58,999 nucleotides of DNA from Elusimicrobiota bacterium (GCA_016182905.1 JACPFR010000044.1:1-58999), one strand, 5' to 3'. Positions 31,056 to 41,193 are shown, numbered from the stretch's first letter. Program-made: numbers and translations. The notes: generated by a model not told the origin, from the letters alone.

Positions 31056-31730
31056 ATGGGACAGAACCTCGTCCGCCTGTTCGTCGACCCGTTCCTGGGC
31101 GCCTATGACCGGTTCGCCGGCGCCATCCCGACCCTCGCGGCCGCCCTCCTCTTATTGCTGGTCGGGATGTTCCTGGCCCGCGCCGTCCGGACCTTGATCG
31201 AGGCGTCCTTCGGCAAGCTCCGCCTCGACGACCACACCTGCAAGGTCGGCATCAACGAGGTGCTGTCCCGCCTCGGCCTCGGCAAGTCCCCGACCTTCGT
31301 GCTCGCCTGGGTCGCGCACTGGTTCATCCTCTTCCTGTTCATCGTGTCCGCGGCCAACGCCGTGAACATGACCGTCGTGTCCGAGCTCCTCGAGCGCTTC
31401 GTGGGGGTGCTCCCCTCGCTGATCGCCGCCGTGCTCATCCTCTTCGGAGGCCTGCTGTTCGGCCGCCTGCTGGCGCACATCCTGCGCAACGCGGCGTCGG
31501 CCAACTCGATCCGCGGCGGGTCCTTCGTCGCGGTCGCCGCGCAGGCCGTCGCCATCGGCGCCTCCGGGGTCATCGCCCTGGAGCAGCTCGGCGTGCGCCC
31601 GCAGATCCTCATCCCGACGGTGCAGATCTTCATCGGCTCGATCGGCCTCGCCGTCGCGATCGCGCTCGGCCTCGGGGCGAAGGACATCGCCGCCGACTAC
31701 CTGCGCGACCTCCTGCGGCCGCAAAGATAG
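31056..31730 (+). CDS. Small mechanosensitive-channel-like membrane protein (conserved TM-helix family)
   Basis: A 224-residue protein with about four or five membrane helices: 24-42, 85-103, 113-135 (LERFVGVLPSLIAAVLILFGGLLFGRLLAHIL), 155-175 and 187-207 (IFIGSIGLAVAIALGLGAKDIAADYL). The final motif GLAVAIALGLGAKD is characteristic of the TM_helix/CmpX-type family related to MscS pore helices, here without the cytosolic MscS beta domain. It may sense membrane tension or act as an accessory pore. The receiver gene follows after 3 bases, so the two are co-transcribed. Confidence 0.8.
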   Translation: MGQNLVRLFVDPFLGAYDRFAGAIPTLAAALLLLLVGMFLARAVRTLIEASFGKLRLDDHTCKVGINEVLSRLGLGKSPTFVLAWVAHWFILFLFIVSAANAVNMTVVSELLERFVGVLPSLIAAVLILFGGLLFGRLLAHILRNAASANSIRGGSFVAVAAQAVAIGASGVIALEQLGVRPQILIPTVQIFIGSIGLAVAIALGLGAKDIAADYLRDLLRPQR

Positions 31731-31733
31731 GCC

Positions 31734-32129
31734 ATGGCCAAGCTGCTGATCGTCGACGACGAACCCACCCTCGTCCTGCTCATGCGCGCGGTGCTGGAGA
31801 AGGTCGGCCACACGGTCGCCGACGCCTCCCACGGGGGCGAGGCGCTCGCCAAGCTCGGAGTCGCCCCCGACGACGCGTCCGCGGAGCTTCCGGACCTCAT
31901 CCTGCTCGACGTGATGATGCCGGTCCTCGACGGCTTCGGCGTGGCGGCGGCGCTGCGCGAACATCCCCGCGCCGGCAAGGTCCCGATCCTCGTCGTCACG
32001 GCCAAGGGCGACATGCGCCCCCTCTTCGAGGCGATGCCTCAGGTCGCCGGCTTCTTCCAGAAGCCCTTCACTCCGGCCGGCCTGCGCGAGGCCGTCGCGC
32101 GCGCCGTGGCGCCCAAGCCCGGCGCGTAG
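31734..32129 (+). CDS. Single-domain response regulator (CheY-like receiver)
   Basis: A 131-residue receiver domain alone. It has the acidic pair Asp8-Asp9 (LLIVDDE), the phospho-acceptor Asp59 in LILLDVMMP, the switch Thr in ILVVTAKGD and the conserved Lys in FFQKPFTP. No DNA-binding or enzymatic output domain and no adjacent kinase are present, so the partner kinase is elsewhere. It begins 3 bases after the channel-like gene; a signalling link with that membrane protein is possible but only by position. Confidence 0.93.
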   Translation: MAKLLIVDDEPTLVLLMRAVLEKVGHTVADASHGGEALAKLGVAPDDASAELPDLILLDVMMPVLDGFGVAAALREHPRAGKVPILVVTAKGDMRPLFEAMPQVAGFFQKPFTPAGLREAVARAVAPKPGA

Positions 32130-32138
32130 CGCGCCGCC

Positions 32139-32432
32139 TTACCTCGGGGCGGGGACCGCGGCCGGCTTGGGCTTGCGGCGCTGCACGCGCGAGAGCTTGA
32201 TGGACGGCACCGCGGTCACCGCGGTCTCGGTCCGCCCGGGAGAGGTCATCGAGGGCAGCGGCGGCTTGTCGGGGTTGAGCGCGGCGGGCTCCGCGGCCGC
32301 CGAAGGCGCCTCCGGGGACGGCGCCGCCGCGCGCCGGAGCCACAACTCCCGCCCGACGAAGGCGGCCAGCAGGAGAGCCGCCGCGAAGACCGCGGCTTCC
32401 AGGGCGGGATGGCGGTGCTGACGGCGGCGCAT
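32139..32432 (-). CDS. Small single-pass membrane protein downstream of rpoD
   Basis: A 97-residue protein: basic start MRRRQHRHPALEA, one helix (AAVFAAALLLAAFVGRELWL), then an Ala/Pro-rich extracytoplasmic tail ending in a basic stretch (KLSRVQRRKPKPAAVPAPR). The start is one base after the rpoD stop, so it is likely the last gene of that operon. It converges with the receiver gene, 9 bases away. Function unknown. Confidence 0.6.
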   Translation of the reverse strand: MRRRQHRHPALEAAVFAAALLLAAFVGRELWLRRAAAPSPEAPSAAAEPAALNPDKPPLPSMTSPGRTETAVTAVPSIKLSRVQRRKPKPAAVPAPR

Positions 32433-32433
32433 G

Positions 32434-34155
32434 CTAATCGAGGTAGTCCCGCAGGCCCTTGCTGCGCGAGGGGTGGCGCAGCTTGCGGATGGCCTTGGCC
32501 TCGATCTGGCGGACGCGCTCGCGGGTGACGCGGAAGATGCGGCCCACCTCCTCGAGCGTGCGCGGGTAGCCGGAGTCGATGCCGAAGCGCAGCTTGATGA
32601 TCTTCGCCTCGCGGTCGGTCAGCGAGGAGAGCACCTTCTCGATCTCGGTCTTGCGCAGGAAGGAGGACGCCGTGTTCGACGGCGCGGCCGTCGTCTTGTC
32701 CTCGATGAAGTCCTCCAGGTAGGAATCCTCGTCCTCGCCGATCGGCGTGGCGAGCGAGACGGGCTCCTGCATGATCTTCAGGACGTTCTTCACCTTGTCC
32801 ATGCTGATATGCAGGGAGCGCGTGTACTCCTCGAGGGAAGGCTCGCGGCCGAACTCCTGGCGGTAGCGCCGGGTCACCTTCGTGAGCTTGCTGATCAGCT
32901 CCTTCATGTGGACCGGGATGCGGATCGTGCGCGCCTGGTCGGCGATCGCGCGGTTGATCGACTGGCGGATCCACCACGTCGCGTAGGTCGAGAACTTGAA
33001 GCCGCGCTTGTACTCGAACTTCTCGACGGCCTTCATGAGGCCCAAGCCGCCTTCCTGGATGAGGTCCGAGAGCTCCAGGTTCGAGTTGACGTGCTTCTTC
33101 GCGATCGAGACGACGAGGCGCAGGTTGGCCTTGATCAGCTTGAGCTTGTCCTCGAGGATGGTGTCCTCGAGGCGGATGATCTTGTCGTTGAGCTCGAGGA
33201 AGCGGTCGATCGGGATCGGCAGCGTGTTCTGGATGCGGTCGATGCGGTCGACGACCACCTCCATGTTCTCCATCGCGGCCTCGACGGCGGTCGGGGCGTA
33301 GCCGGTCTTGGCGCGGAACGCCTCGGGGCGCATCTTGCCCTTCTTGAGCGCGGCGAAGTACGACTTCAGCTCCTCGTGCGAGCAGCCGTAGCGCCGCTGG
33401 TAGCGCTCCATCTCGTCGCGGCACTCCTCGATCTTGCCCGCGAGGTTCTTGATCTTGTTCGTCAGGCGCTTGATCTTGTCCTGGTTCAGGTTGAGGTTCA
33501 GGATGCGCGCGATGACGAGCTTGTTGATCTGTTCGATCTTCTTCTGCAGCTTGATCCTGCGCTGCGGCTTCAGGTTCTGCGGCAGGAGCTTCTGGCGCAG
33601 CGCAGCCATCTGCTTCTCGGCCTTCGTGATAAACTGCGCGACGGACTTCATCTTGCGGCGCATGCCGGAGAGCTCGGCGTTGGTCTTGCGGCCGCGGGGC
33701 ATCAGCTCCTTCGGCGTCATCTCCTGCGCCTCGATCAAGGTCTCCCACGAGCGGATCTCGCGCATCGTGACGGGGGACTCGAGGACGAGCATGCGGAGCT
33801 CCTTCTCGCGCTCCCGGACGTTGCGGGCCAAGGTGACCTCTTCCTCGCGGTTGAGCAGGGGCACGCGGCCCATCTCGGAGAGGTACATGCGGATCGAGTT
33901 GGAGATGTCGGAGCTGCCGCCCCAGTCCTCGGAGAAGCGCTCGCGGCCGCGCTCGGGCGCGGCGGCGGCGGCCGGCTTCTTGCGGTCGACGACCTCGATG
34001 CCGAGATCCTCGAGCGCCGTCATGAGCTCGTCCATCTCCTCCGACTTCATGTTGGCCGCCGACACGGTGCGGCTGATCTCCTCAAGGGTCAGGTAGCCGT
34101 GCTCCTTCCCGAGGCCGATCAAGTTCTTCATCGCCTGACTCGTCTGAATCGCCAT
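32434..34155 (-). CDS. rpoD: Primary RNA polymerase sigma factor (sigma-70)
   Basis: A 573-residue housekeeping sigma factor. A region 1.1-like N-terminus is followed by region 1.2 ([19 protein letters not shown]), a long basic non-conserved region, region 2 ([59 protein letters not shown]), region 3 and region 4.2 ([20 protein letters not shown]). It is the third gene of the rpsU-dnaG-rpoD macromolecular-synthesis operon, preceded by a Shine-Dalgarno AAGGAG. Its presence fits the TTGACA/TATAAT promoters read throughout the window. Confidence 0.98.
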   Translation of the reverse strand: MAIQTSQAMKNLIGLGKEHGYLTLEEISRTVSAANMKSEEMDELMTALEDLGIEVVDRKKPAAAAAPERGRERFSEDWGGSSDISNSIRMYLSEMGRVPLLNREEEVTLARNVREREKELRMLVLESPVTMREIRSWETLIEAQEMTPKELMPRGRKTNAELSGMRRKMKSVAQFITKAEKQMAALRQKLLPQNLKPQRRIKLQKKIEQINKLVIARILNLNLNQDKIKRLTNKIKNLAGKIEECRDEMERYQRRYGCSHEELKSYFAALKKGKMRPEAFRAKTGYAPTAVEAAMENMEVVVDRIDRIQNTLPIPIDRFLELNDKIIRLEDTILEDKLKLIKANLRLVVSIAKKHVNSNLELSDLIQEGGLGLMKAVEKFEYKRGFKFSTYATWWIRQSINRAIADQARTIRIPVHMKELISKLTKVTRRYRQEFGREPSLEEYTRSLHISMDKVKNVLKIMQEPVSLATPIGEDEDSYLEDFIEDKTTAAPSNTASSFLRKTEIEKVLSSLTDREAKIIKLRFGIDSGYPRTLEEVGRIFRVTRERVRQIEAKAIRKLRHPSRSKGLRDYLD

Positions 34156-34169
34156 GTCTCTCCTTACGC

Positions 34170-35924
34170 CTAGCGCTTGGTGCCCTTCAATTCCGCGGCC
34201 AGCCGATGGTACTCATCGCGCAGCCCCGGATCCACCGGTGCGTTTCCCGACAAAACCAGAGGCTCGAGCTCCTTCAAGCGGCGCTGCGTGCGGCGCTTGC
34301 CGACGAGCGCGCGCAAGGTCGCGGCGGGGTCGTCGTAACCGAGCTCGTCGCCGAGCAGGCGCGAGGCCACCGCGCGCTCGGCCGGCTGCAGCGCGTCGAG
34401 CAGGCGCGGGCCCCATTTCCCGTCGAGCGGCAGGGTCTTAAGCGCCGTGACGATCTCGCGCGCCGAGGCGGACTCGAGGTCGGCCGCGGAGACCTCCGGG
34501 GCGGACGCGGGCGTCTTGAACAGCAGGCCGAGGATCTGCAGGTCGCCGGCCGGGATCAACGCAGGCTTCACCGGCCCCTGCGCGCTCGCCGCGACCGCCC
34601 CGGCGGGCGCGGCGTTCGAGGCGATCCGCCGGCTCGCTTGCGGGATGGCTTTGCCGCCGGAGCGCCTCAGGGAATCCTCGTTCAAGCCGAGGCGCGAGGC
34701 GAGGCGGCGCACCCACTCGTCCTTGAGGACCTCGTCGGGGCAGCGGGCGATGGTCGACAGCACGTCCTTGGCGATGGCGGACTTCGCCTCGGGCGTCAGC
34801 TCGCCGGCGCGCTTGATCAGCAGATCGGTCTTGAAGGCGACGAGGTCCTGGGCGCCGTCGAGGGCGGCCTTGAACGCCTCGAGGCCCTTCGCGTGCAGGA
34901 ACTCGTCCGGGTCCTTGCCCTCGGGGACGGAGGCGACGCGCGTCGCGATCCCGGACTCGAGCGCGACCTCGGCGCCGCGCACCGCGGCGTTCTGGCCGGC
35001 GTTGTCGGCGTCGAAGACGATGGCGATCGAATCGGCGTAGCGCTTGATCAGCAGGGCGTGCTCGGGCGTCAGCGCGGTGCCCAGCGGCGCGCACGCGGTC
35101 TTCAGGCCGTGCTGATGGGAGGCGATCACGTCCATGTAGCCTTCCATCAGGTGCGCCTTGCGCGCCTTGCGCGTTTCAGGAAGACCTTCGAAGAGCCCGT
35201 ACAAAACCCGGCTCTTCGAGAACACGGGCGTCTCCGCGGTGTTCAGGTACTTGGGTTCTCCATCGCCCAATGTACGGCCTCCGAACCCCACGAACGCGCC
35301 CTTCGCGTCGCGGATCGGGAACATGAGGCGGTCGAAGAAGTAGTCGCGCAGCGAGCCGTCGGCGCGCTTGGCCGCGAGCCCGGCCTTCATCAGAAGCTCC
35401 TCGGAGAACCCCTTCTTCAAGGCCGCGGGCACGAGGTTGCCGTTGCGCGGGGCGTAGCCGATCAAAAAGCCGGTGACGGACGCCTTCGAGAGGCGGCGCT
35501 TGGCTACATACTGGCGGGCGGCCTCGGCGTCAGGATGTTTATTAAGCAAGTCATGATAATGACTTGCGGCGAACTCGTTCGCCTCGCGGATCTTGATGCG
35601 CTCCTTGTCCGCGGGGCCCAGCTCGCGGTCCGCCTCGATCTTCACGCCCGCGCGCAGGGCGAGCTTCTCGGCGGCCTCCATGAACGAGAGGTTCTCCGAC
35701 TTCATCACGAAGGTGAAGGCGTCCCCGCCCTCGCCGCAGCCGAAGCAGTGGAAGGTCTGGCGCTCGGGGGTGACGATGAACGACGGGCTGCGCTCCTGGT
35801 GGAACGGGCAGCGCGCCTTCATGTTGCGGCCGGCGCGCGTCAGCGGGACGTACTCCCCCACCAGCTCGACGATGTCGAGCCGGGAGCGGATCAGTTCCAG
35901 CGTTTCGGGAGGTATCAGGGCCAA
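34170..35924 (-). CDS. dnaG: DNA primase
   Basis: A 584-residue primase. The N-terminal CHC2 zinc site uses Cys39, His42, Cys60 and Cys63 ([26 protein letters not shown]). The catalytic core and TOPRIM domain show [19 protein letters not shown] and KDPDEFL. The C-terminal part would carry the helicase-binding domain. It makes RNA primers for DNA replication. The start chosen is TTG 35922-35924, giving [20 protein letters not shown], the usual N-terminus. A strong hairpin lies between rpsU and this gene and may reduce its expression relative to rpsU. Confidence 0.97.
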   Translation of the reverse strand: MALIPPETLELIRSRLDIVELVGEYVPLTRAGRNMKARCPFHQERSPSFIVTPERQTFHCFGCGEGGDAFTFVMKSENLSFMEAAEKLALRAGVKIEADRELGPADKERIKIREANEFAASHYHDLLNKHPDAEAARQYVAKRRLSKASVTGFLIGYAPRNGNLVPAALKKGFSEELLMKAGLAAKRADGSLRDYFFDRLMFPIRDAKGAFVGFGGRTLGDGEPKYLNTAETPVFSKSRVLYGLFEGLPETRKARKAHLMEGYMDVIASHQHGLKTACAPLGTALTPEHALLIKRYADSIAIVFDADNAGQNAAVRGAEVALESGIATRVASVPEGKDPDEFLHAKGLEAFKAALDGAQDLVAFKTDLLIKRAGELTPEAKSAIAKDVLSTIARCPDEVLKDEWVRRLASRLGLNEDSLRRSGGKAIPQASRRIASNAAPAGAVAASAQGPVKPALIPAGDLQILGLLFKTPASAPEVSAADLESASAREIVTALKTLPLDGKWGPRLLDALQPAERAVASRLLGDELGYDDPAATLRALVGKRRTQRRLKELEPLVLSGNAPVDPGLRDEYHRLAAELKGTKR

Positions 35925-35945
35925 ACGAGAATTCCGGAAAATCGG

Positions 35946-35985
35946 GACGGACCGGCGCCGCGCGCGAGCGCGGCGCCGGCCCGTC
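35946..35985 (-). terminator. Hairpin between rpsU and dnaG (terminator/attenuator)
   Basis: Perfect 12-base arms (35952-35963 and 35968-35979) with a 4-base loop, extended by GACGG/CCGTC across one mismatch. On the minus strand it is followed by GATTTTCC. In E. coli an internal terminator between rpsU and dnaG keeps primase low; the same arrangement is inferred here. Confidence 0.65.
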
Positions 35986-35994
35986 GGGCGAACG

Positions 35995-36192
35995 TTAGGG
36001 CGTGCGGCGGCGCTTGGAGCGGCGCAGCTTGCGACGCGCTTCGGCGGCCTTCAGCTTGCGCTTCATCGCGGGGTTCATGTAACGCTCGCGGCGCTTGACT
36101 TCCTTCAGCACGCCGTTGCGTTCGCACTCCCGCTTGAAGCGGCGCAGGGCCTCCTCGAGACCCTCGCCTTCACGCAGTTTAATGAAAACCAT
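35995..36192 (-). CDS. rpsU: 30S ribosomal protein bS21
   Basis: A 65-residue very basic protein with the S21 pattern: EALRRFKRECERNGVLKEVK, RRERYMNPAMKRK and an Arg/Lys-rich C-terminus. It binds the small subunit near the mRNA/16S 3' end and aids initiation. A Shine-Dalgarno GGAAAGGTGG precedes the ATG. First core gene of the rpsU-dnaG-rpoD operon, probably read through from the HIT gene. Confidence 0.97.
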   Translation of the reverse strand: MVFIKLREGEGLEEALRRFKRECERNGVLKEVKRRERYMNPAMKRKLKAAEARRKLRRSKRRRTP

Positions 36193-36255
36193 AGTTAGAG
36201 ATTCACCACCTTTCCACGAATGGAACGCAAAATATCAAGACAAGAGCGAAGCGAT

Positions 36256-36594
36256 TCAGCCGGGCGGCCATTGCATCGGCCGCCCTCCCAACAGATGATA
36301 ATGAAGATGATCCACCGACTGGCCCGCGCCCTTCCCGTTGTTGGTCACGAGCCGGAACGAGGACAGCTTGACGCTCTCCGCGATCCGGCAGGCGACCCTC
36401 TGCAAATGACCCAATAAAGGGGCATCCCCGTCCGTCGACGCGCTCAATGACCCCAGATGCCTCTTCGGGACCACCAATAAATGCGTCGGCGCCTGGGGCG
36501 TGATGTCCTTGAAGACGAGCGCTTGCTCGTCCTCGTGGACGATCTGGGCGGGTATCTCGCGTCGGACGATACGGCAGAACAGGCACTCCTGCAA
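36256..36594 (-). CDS. HIT-family nucleotide-binding hydrolase
   Basis: About 112 residues. The family N-terminus ECLFCRIVRREIPAQIVHEDE, HLLVVPKRHLGSL and the catalytic His triad HLHYHLLGG are all present, as in HinT-like purine-nucleoside phosphoramidases. No ATG exists; TTG 36592-36594 gives MQECLFC, matching the family start. Upstream in-frame codons run through a perfect TATAAT -10 box and a -35, so a longer reading to 36630 is unlikely. The start lies 7 bases from the -10, predicting a leaderless transcript. It precedes rpsU and may be co-transcribed with it. Confidence 0.9.
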   Translation of the reverse strand: MQECLFCRIVRREIPAQIVHEDEQALVFKDITPQAPTHLLVVPKRHLGSLSASTDGDAPLLGHLQRVACRIAESVKLSSFRLVTNNGKGAGQSVDHLHYHLLGGRPMQWPPG

Positions 36595-36601
36595 CCGAAG
36601 G

Positions 36602-36630
36602 ATTATAGCCTTCTGGGCCCCCCCGGGCAA
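36602..36630 (-). promoter_or_regulatory. Promoter of the HIT-rpsU-dnaG-rpoD operon
   Basis: TTGCCC (36625-36630), 17-base spacer, TATAAT (36602-36607) on the minus strand. The consensus -10 lies 7 bases from the TTG start of the HIT gene. From 36631 to 36766 there is A+T-rich DNA with no gene. Confidence 0.8.
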
Positions 36631-36766
36631 GGGTCCTCGGCTCCCCCCTCACGATGGGTCCAATGGCGGAGCCGCAGATGTCCCGCACTTTTATAAAAAT
36701 AACCATTATTTAAAAAGGATTATCCGCATCGCACGCGCGATGCCAATCCGCCTTATTTCACCGGCG

Positions 36767-37282
36767 TTATTTTTTCAAAAATGAAGGATTTTCCGCGAGA
36801 ACCTCGCGGGCTTCCGCCCCGAGCCTCTCCTCGGTCGGCCAATGCGCGGCCAGGAAGGCGAGGAACAGCCCGTAAGGGGCGAGACCGGCCCAGTAGGCGG
36901 GGTAGGCGCGCAGGACGCCGTTGCGCGCGGCGAGGAAGGCGACGACGAGCCCGAGCAGGCCGGCGCCCTCGCGCATGGCCAGTCGGACGATGAAGGCGGT
37001 CTGCACGCGGCCGCTGAGAGGCCCCGTCGAGGCACGCAGCACGGAGCGCCAGGCGAACTCCGAGGCGACGATCAGGCCCAAAGCCAGGACCATCACGGTC
37101 GTGGTCATCGTGTTGATCACCTGAACGGATCTCGGATCGGGGACCTGACCGGCGGAACCCGCGTAGAACCAGACCACGAGGCCGGCGATCATGGTCAGGC
37201 CCGCGCCCATCGCGCCGGCGATGATGCGCAACTGGCGCGCGGTCGCGGGCGAGACGCCGTCCTCGTTCTCGACGACGCTCAC
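36767..37282 (-). CDS. Four-helix membrane protein of unknown function
   Basis: About 171 residues from GTG 37280-37282, which overlaps the rsmE stop as GTGA. Helices at about 18-37 (IIAGAMGAGLTMIAGLVVWF), 54-74 (TTTVMVLALGLIVASEFAW), 100-120 (GAGLLGLVVAFLAARNGVL) and 125-140. A charged C-terminal tail follows. The product may need coupling to rsmE translation. No family was recognised. Confidence 0.75.
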   Translation of the reverse strand: MSVVENEDGVSPATARQLRIIAGAMGAGLTMIAGLVVWFYAGSAGQVPDPRSVQVINTMTTTVMVLALGLIVASEFAWRSVLRASTGPLSGRVQTAFIVRLAMREGAGLLGLVVAFLAARNGVLRAYPAYWAGLAPYGLFLAFLAAHWPTEERLGAEAREVLAENPSFLKK

Positions 37283-38052
37283 ACGCCTCCGAGCTCGTAC
37301 TGCACGAGCGCCGCGGCCGCGATGGCCGCCGTCTCCGCCCGGAGCACGCGCGGGCCCATGCCGAACAGGACCGCGCCCTCGGCCTCGGCGAGCTCGATCT
37401 CCTCGTCGGAGAAGCCGCCCTCGGGGCCGACGAACAGGCTGACCTCGAGCGGTTCCGTGCCGCGCTTGGCGTCCGCCGCGCGCAGGGCCGGGCCCAAAGT
37501 CTGCGACGCGATCGAGCCCTTCATGCCTTCCCAAGCGACCAAGGTGATCCCCTTGTCCTTGACCGCGCGGATCGCGTCGCGGAACTGCACCGCGTCGCGC
37601 ACCGGCGGCAGGTCGGCGCGGCCGCACTGCTTGGAGGCGGCCATGATCAGCCGCGACCAGCGCTCGGCCTTGGCCTTCGTGCGCTCGATCTCGTGCAGCA
37701 GCACGACGGTGCGCGGCGTCAGCAGCGGGACGAAGGCCGACACCCCGAGCTCGGTCCCCTTCTCGAGCGCATAGTCCCAGTGGCTGGCCTTGAGCAGGCC
37801 GCGGTACAGGTTGAGCGCGACGGGCGCGCGCTTGTCATCGGCCTTGAGCGTGGCGGTGACCTTCCCCGTCACCGAGCCGTCGGAGTGGACCGCCTCGATG
37901 ACGCCCTTGAAGCGCCCGCCCTTGCCGTCGAACAATTCCAGCTCGGCGCCGGCGGCGAGGCGCATCACCTTGGACACGTGGAAGGCCTCGGGACCGGCGA
38001 GACGGAACTTGCTGAGGCTGACGTCTTCGGGCGCAACGAGGAATTGTGGCAT
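37279..38052 (-). CDS. rsmE: 16S rRNA (uracil-1498-N3)-methyltransferase
   Basis: A 257-residue SPOUT enzyme that methylates U1498 of 16S rRNA using S-adenosylmethionine. The N-terminal PUA-like part (HVSKVMRLAAGAELELFDGKG) is followed by the knotted domain with ELGVSAFVPLLTPRTVV, RWSRLIMAASKQCGRADLP, FVGPEGGFSDEEIELAE and MGPRVLRAETAAIAAAALV, all standard RsmE motifs. A TAGAAT hexamer sits 6 bases before the ATG, predicting a leaderless mRNA independent of the upstream dnaJ operon. Confidence 0.96.
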   Translation of the reverse strand: MPQFLVAPEDVSLSKFRLAGPEAFHVSKVMRLAAGAELELFDGKGGRFKGVIEAVHSDGSVTGKVTATLKADDKRAPVALNLYRGLLKASHWDYALEKGTELGVSAFVPLLTPRTVVLLHEIERTKAKAERWSRLIMAASKQCGRADLPPVRDAVQFRDAIRAVKDKGITLVAWEGMKGSIASQTLGPALRAADAKRGTEPLEVSLFVGPEGGFSDEEIELAEAEGAVLFGMGPRVLRAETAAIAAAALVQYELGGV

Positions 38053-38058
38053 GCGCCG

Positions 38059-38064
38059 ATTCTA
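38059..38064 (-). promoter_or_regulatory. -10 hexamer before rsmE
   Basis: TAGAAT on the minus strand, 6 bases before the rsmE ATG. No clear -35. Same geometry as the elements before the channel-like gene, clpP and the methyltransferase. Confidence 0.5.
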
Positions 38065-38094
38065 GCAACATCCGCGCGCCGCGCGCATGGCGAT

Positions 38095-38161
38095 GGTGTC
38101 AGGCTCGCAAATTCGTCGATTACTCCGGAAAAGAATTCAACGAATTTGCGAGCCTGACACC
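38095..38161. repeat. 22-base perfect inverted repeat between dnaJ and rsmE
   Basis: Arms 38095-38116 and 38140-38161 are perfect complements (left arm begins GGTGTCAGGCTCGCAAATTC) around a 23-base loop. There is no T-run on either side, so it is not a standard intrinsic terminator. It could be a REP/MITE-like dispersed palindrome that also ends or protects the dnaJ transcript. Confidence 0.8.
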
Positions 38162-38167
38162 CTGTTT

Positions 38168-39304
38168 CTACTCTTTGCCGAAGATGCGGCCGAACACGCT
38201 GTCGTTCTTGCCGTGCTCGTCGTGGAGCGTCTTCTGGAACGCCTCGAGGAGCTCCTTCTGCTTGGCGGTGAGGTCGCGCGGGACGTCGACGCGGACGTGG
38301 ACGAGCAGGTCGCCGCGGCCGCGGCCGTGGAGCTTGGGCATGCCCTTCTCGCGCACGCGCAAGGTGGCGCCGTGCTGGGTGCCGTGGGCGATCTTGACCG
38401 TCACCGGCTCGCCGTCGATGGTCGGGACCGTGGTCTGGCCGCCGAGGGCGGCGGTGGCGATATCGACGGAGGCGCCGACGCTCAGGTCGTCGTCCTTGCG
38501 CTCGAAACGCGGGTCGGGCTTCACGTGGATCTCGAGATAGAGGTCGCCCGGCTGGGCGCCGCGAGGGCCGCCCTCGCCCTCGCCGGAGATGCGCAAGGTC
38601 GCGCCGTGGTAGATGCCCGGCGGGATCTTGACCTTGAGCTCGGCCTCCTTGCGCACGCGCCCCTGGCCCTTGCAGTCCTTGCACGGGTCCTCGACGATCT
38701 GGCCCTCGCCGCCGCAGCGCGGACAGGTCTGGGACATCGCGAAGAAGCCCTGGGACACCTGGACGCGGCCGGAGCCGCGGCACTGGGTGCAGCGCTTGAC
38801 GCCGGAGCCCGGCTTGCCGCCGGAGCCGTGGCAGGTGCCGCAGGACTCGACGCGCTGGAAATGGAGCGGGAGCTGGACGCCCTTGAACGCGTCCTCGAGG
38901 GAGATCGTGGTCTCGTACTTGAGGTCGTTGCCGCGCGCCTGCCGGCGACCGCCGCCGCGCTGACCGCCCTGGCCGCCGAAGAGGTTCTCGAACAGGTCGC
39001 CGAACACCTCGTTGACGTCGACGCCCTGGCCGAAGCCCTCGAAGCCGGGGCCGCCCTGGCCGCCGAAGCCGCCCGCGCCCTGGTTGACGCCGGCCTCGCC
39101 GTACTGGTCGTACATCCGGCGCTTCTTCGCGTCGGACAGCGCCTCGTAGGCGCTGTTGATCTTGCGGAACTGCGCCTCGGCTTCCTTGTTGCCGGGGTTG
39201 CGGTCCGGGTGATGCTTCATGGCGAGCTTCCGGTACGCGGATTTGATCTCCGCGTCCGTCGCGTTGCGCGCGACGCCCAGAAGCGAGTAGTAGTCTTCAG
39301 CCAT
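38168..39304 (-). CDS. dnaJ: Chaperone protein DnaJ (Hsp40)
   Basis: A 378-residue type I DnaJ. The J domain carries the essential HPD (KHHPDRNPG), then a Gly/Phe-rich linker ([17 protein letters not shown]), four CxxCxGxG-type zinc repeats ([32 protein letters not shown]) and the C-terminal client-binding domain. It stimulates the DnaK ATPase and delivers unfolded proteins. Last gene of hrcA-grpE-dnaK-dnaJ, 26 bases after dnaK. Confidence 0.98.
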   Translation of the reverse strand: MAEDYYSLLGVARNATDAEIKSAYRKLAMKHHPDRNPGNKEAEAQFRKINSAYEALSDAKKRRMYDQYGEAGVNQGAGGFGGQGGPGFEGFGQGVDVNEVFGDLFENLFGGQGGQRGGGRRQARGNDLKYETTISLEDAFKGVQLPLHFQRVESCGTCHGSGGKPGSGVKRCTQCRGSGRVQVSQGFFAMSQTCPRCGGEGQIVEDPCKDCKGQGRVRKEAELKVKIPPGIYHGATLRISGEGEGGPRGAQPGDLYLEIHVKPDPRFERKDDDLSVGASVDIATAALGGQTTVPTIDGEPVTVKIAHGTQHGATLRVREKGMPKLHGRGRGDLLVHVRVDVPRDLTAKQKELLEAFQKTLHDEHGKNDSVFGRIFGKE

Positions 39305-39330
39305 TTTTCACCCGGACCGCCCCGGCCGGC

Positions 39331-41193
39331 TTATTTAGAGTCCTTCTCGTCGACGACTTCCGCGTCGACGACGTTGTCCTTGCCTTTGGCTTCCGCGCCC
39401 GCCGCGCCGTCGGCTCCGCCGGGCTGAGCGCCGCCCTTCGCGGACTCGGCCTTGTACATCTCCTCGGCGAGCTTATGCGACGCCTTGAGCAGCGCCTCCT
39501 TGGCCTTGTTGATGGCCGCGAGGTCGTCGCCCTTCAGCGCTTCCTTGAGCTCGGAGATGCCGCGGTCGATGTTCTGCCGGTCCTCGGGCGAGACCTTGTC
39601 GCCGTGCTCCTTCAGAGCCTTCTCGGCGGAGAAGAGCAGGGTGTCGGACTCGTTCTTGGCGGTGACCTTCTCCTTGAACGCCTTGTCCTCCTCGGCGAAC
39701 TGCTCGGCCTGCTTGACGAACTTCTCGATCTCGGCCTTGTCCAGCTTGTTGGAGGCGCTGATCGTGATGTGGTGGGACTTCTTCGTGCCGACGTCCTCGG
39801 CCTTGACGCTGAGGATGCCGTTCGCGTCGATGGAGAAGGTCACCTTGATCTGAGGCACGCCGCGCGGGGCCGGCGGGATGCCGTCGAGGTCGAACTTGCC
39901 GAGCGGCACGTTGTCCGACGCCTTCGGGCGCTCGCCCTGCAGGACGTGGACGGTGACGGCCGGCTGGTTGTCCGCGGCGGTGGAGAAGGTCTGGGACTTC
40001 TCGACGGGCACCGTCGTGTTGCGCTCGATGAGAGGGGTCATGACGCCGCCCAACGTCTCGATGCCGAGGGTCAGAGGGGTCACGTCGAGCAGGAGGACGT
40101 CCTTCACCTCGCCGGTGAGCACGGCGGCCTGCACGGCCGCGCCGGCGGCCACGCATTCCATGGGGTCGATGCCGCGCTCGAGCTTCTTGCCGACGTAGTC
40201 CTCGACGAACTTCTGCACGATGGGCATGCGCGTCGGGCCGCCGACGAGGATGACCTTCGTGATGTCGGACGCCTTGAGCTTGGAGTCCGTCAGCGCCTGC
40301 TCGATGCTGGTCTTGCAGCGCTTGACGATGGGCTCGACGAGCGTCTCGAGCTTGGCGCGGCTGATCTTGAGCGCGAGGTGCTTCGGGGCGTTGTCGATCG
40401 CGGTGAGGTACGGGAGGTTCAGGTCGGTCTCGAACGTCGTCGAGAGCTCGATCTTCGCCTTCTCGGCCGCCTCGCGCACGCGCTGATAGGCCATCGGGTC
40501 CTTGCTGACGTCGGCGCCGGTCTCCTTCTTGAACTCGGCGACGATGAAGTCCACGAGCGCCTTGTCCATGTCCGTGCCGCCGAGCTGGGTGTCGCCGGAG
40601 GTCGAGATGACCTCGAACACGCCGCCGCCGAAGTCCATGATGGTGACGTCGAGCGTGCCGCCGCCGAGGTCGAAGACCATGATCTTCTCGTCCTTGCCCT
40701 TCTTGTCGATGCCGTAGGCGAGGCAGGCGGCCGTCGGCTCGTTGACGATGCGCACGACCTCGAGGCCGGCGATGGTTCCCGCGTCCTTGGTCGCCTGGCG
40801 CTGGTTGTCGTTGAAGTAGGCGGGGACGGTGATGACCGCCTTGTCGATCGTGGTGCCGAGGAAAGCCTCCGCGTCGCGCTTCACCTTCTGGAGCAGGAAG
40901 GCGGAGAGCTGCTGCGGCGTGTACTCCTTGCCGTCCGGGGCCTTGTACTTGTGGTCGGTGCCCATCTTGCGCTTGAAGGCCATGAAGGTGCCTTCGGGGT
41001 TGGCGACCGCCTGGCGGCGCGCCGGCTCGCCGACGAGCAGCTGGCCGTCCTTGGCGAACGCCACGTAGGACGGGAACGCCTTGCCGCCGATGCTGGTGCC
41101 CTCGGCCGAGGGGACGATGGTGGGCTTGCCGCCCTCCATCGCCGACGCCGCCGTGTTCGAGGTGCCCAGGTCGATTCCGATGATCTTGCTCAT
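39331..41193 (-). CDS. dnaK: Molecular chaperone DnaK (Hsp70)
   Basis: A 620-residue Hsp70. The nucleotide-binding domain shows [54 protein letters not shown] and [15 protein letters not shown]. The substrate-binding domain ([20 protein letters not shown]) and helical lid follow. The C-terminus is short and acidic ([15 protein letters not shown]). It folds client proteins in an ATP cycle with DnaJ and GrpE. The ATG overlaps the grpE stop by 4 bases. Confidence 0.98.
   Translation of the reverse strand: MSKIIGIDLGTSNTAASAMEGGKPTIVPSAEGTSIGGKAFPSYVAFAKDGQLLVGEPARRQAVANPEGTFMAFKRKMGTDHKYKAPDGKEYTPQQLSAFLLQKVKRDAEAFLGTTIDKAVITVPAYFNDNQRQATKDAGTIAGLEVVRIVNEPTAACLAYGIDKKGKDEKIMVFDLGGGTLDVTIMDFGGGVFEVISTSGDTQLGGTDMDKALVDFIVAEFKKETGADVSKDPMAYQRVREAAEKAKIELSTTFETDLNLPYLTAIDNAPKHLALKISRAKLETLVEPIVKRCKTSIEQALTDSKLKASDITKVILVGGPTRMPIVQKFVEDYVGKKLERGIDPMECVAAGAAVQAAVLTGEVKDVLLLDVTPLTLGIETLGGVMTPLIERNTTVPVEKSQTFSTAADNQPAVTVHVLQGERPKASDNVPLGKFDLDGIPPAPRGVPQIKVTFSIDANGILSVKAEDVGTKKSHHITISASNKLDKAEIEKFVKQAEQFAEEDKAFKEKVTAKNESDTLLFSAEKALKEHGDKVSPEDRQNIDRGISELKEALKGDDLAAINKAKEALLKASHKLAEEMYKAESAKGGAQPGGADGAAGAEAKGKDNVVDAEVVDEKDSK

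Noticed and set aside
36595-36630. N-terminal extension of the HIT protein
   Set aside because: The bases are the promoter (TTGCCC-17-TATAAT), and family members start near the CLFC motif.
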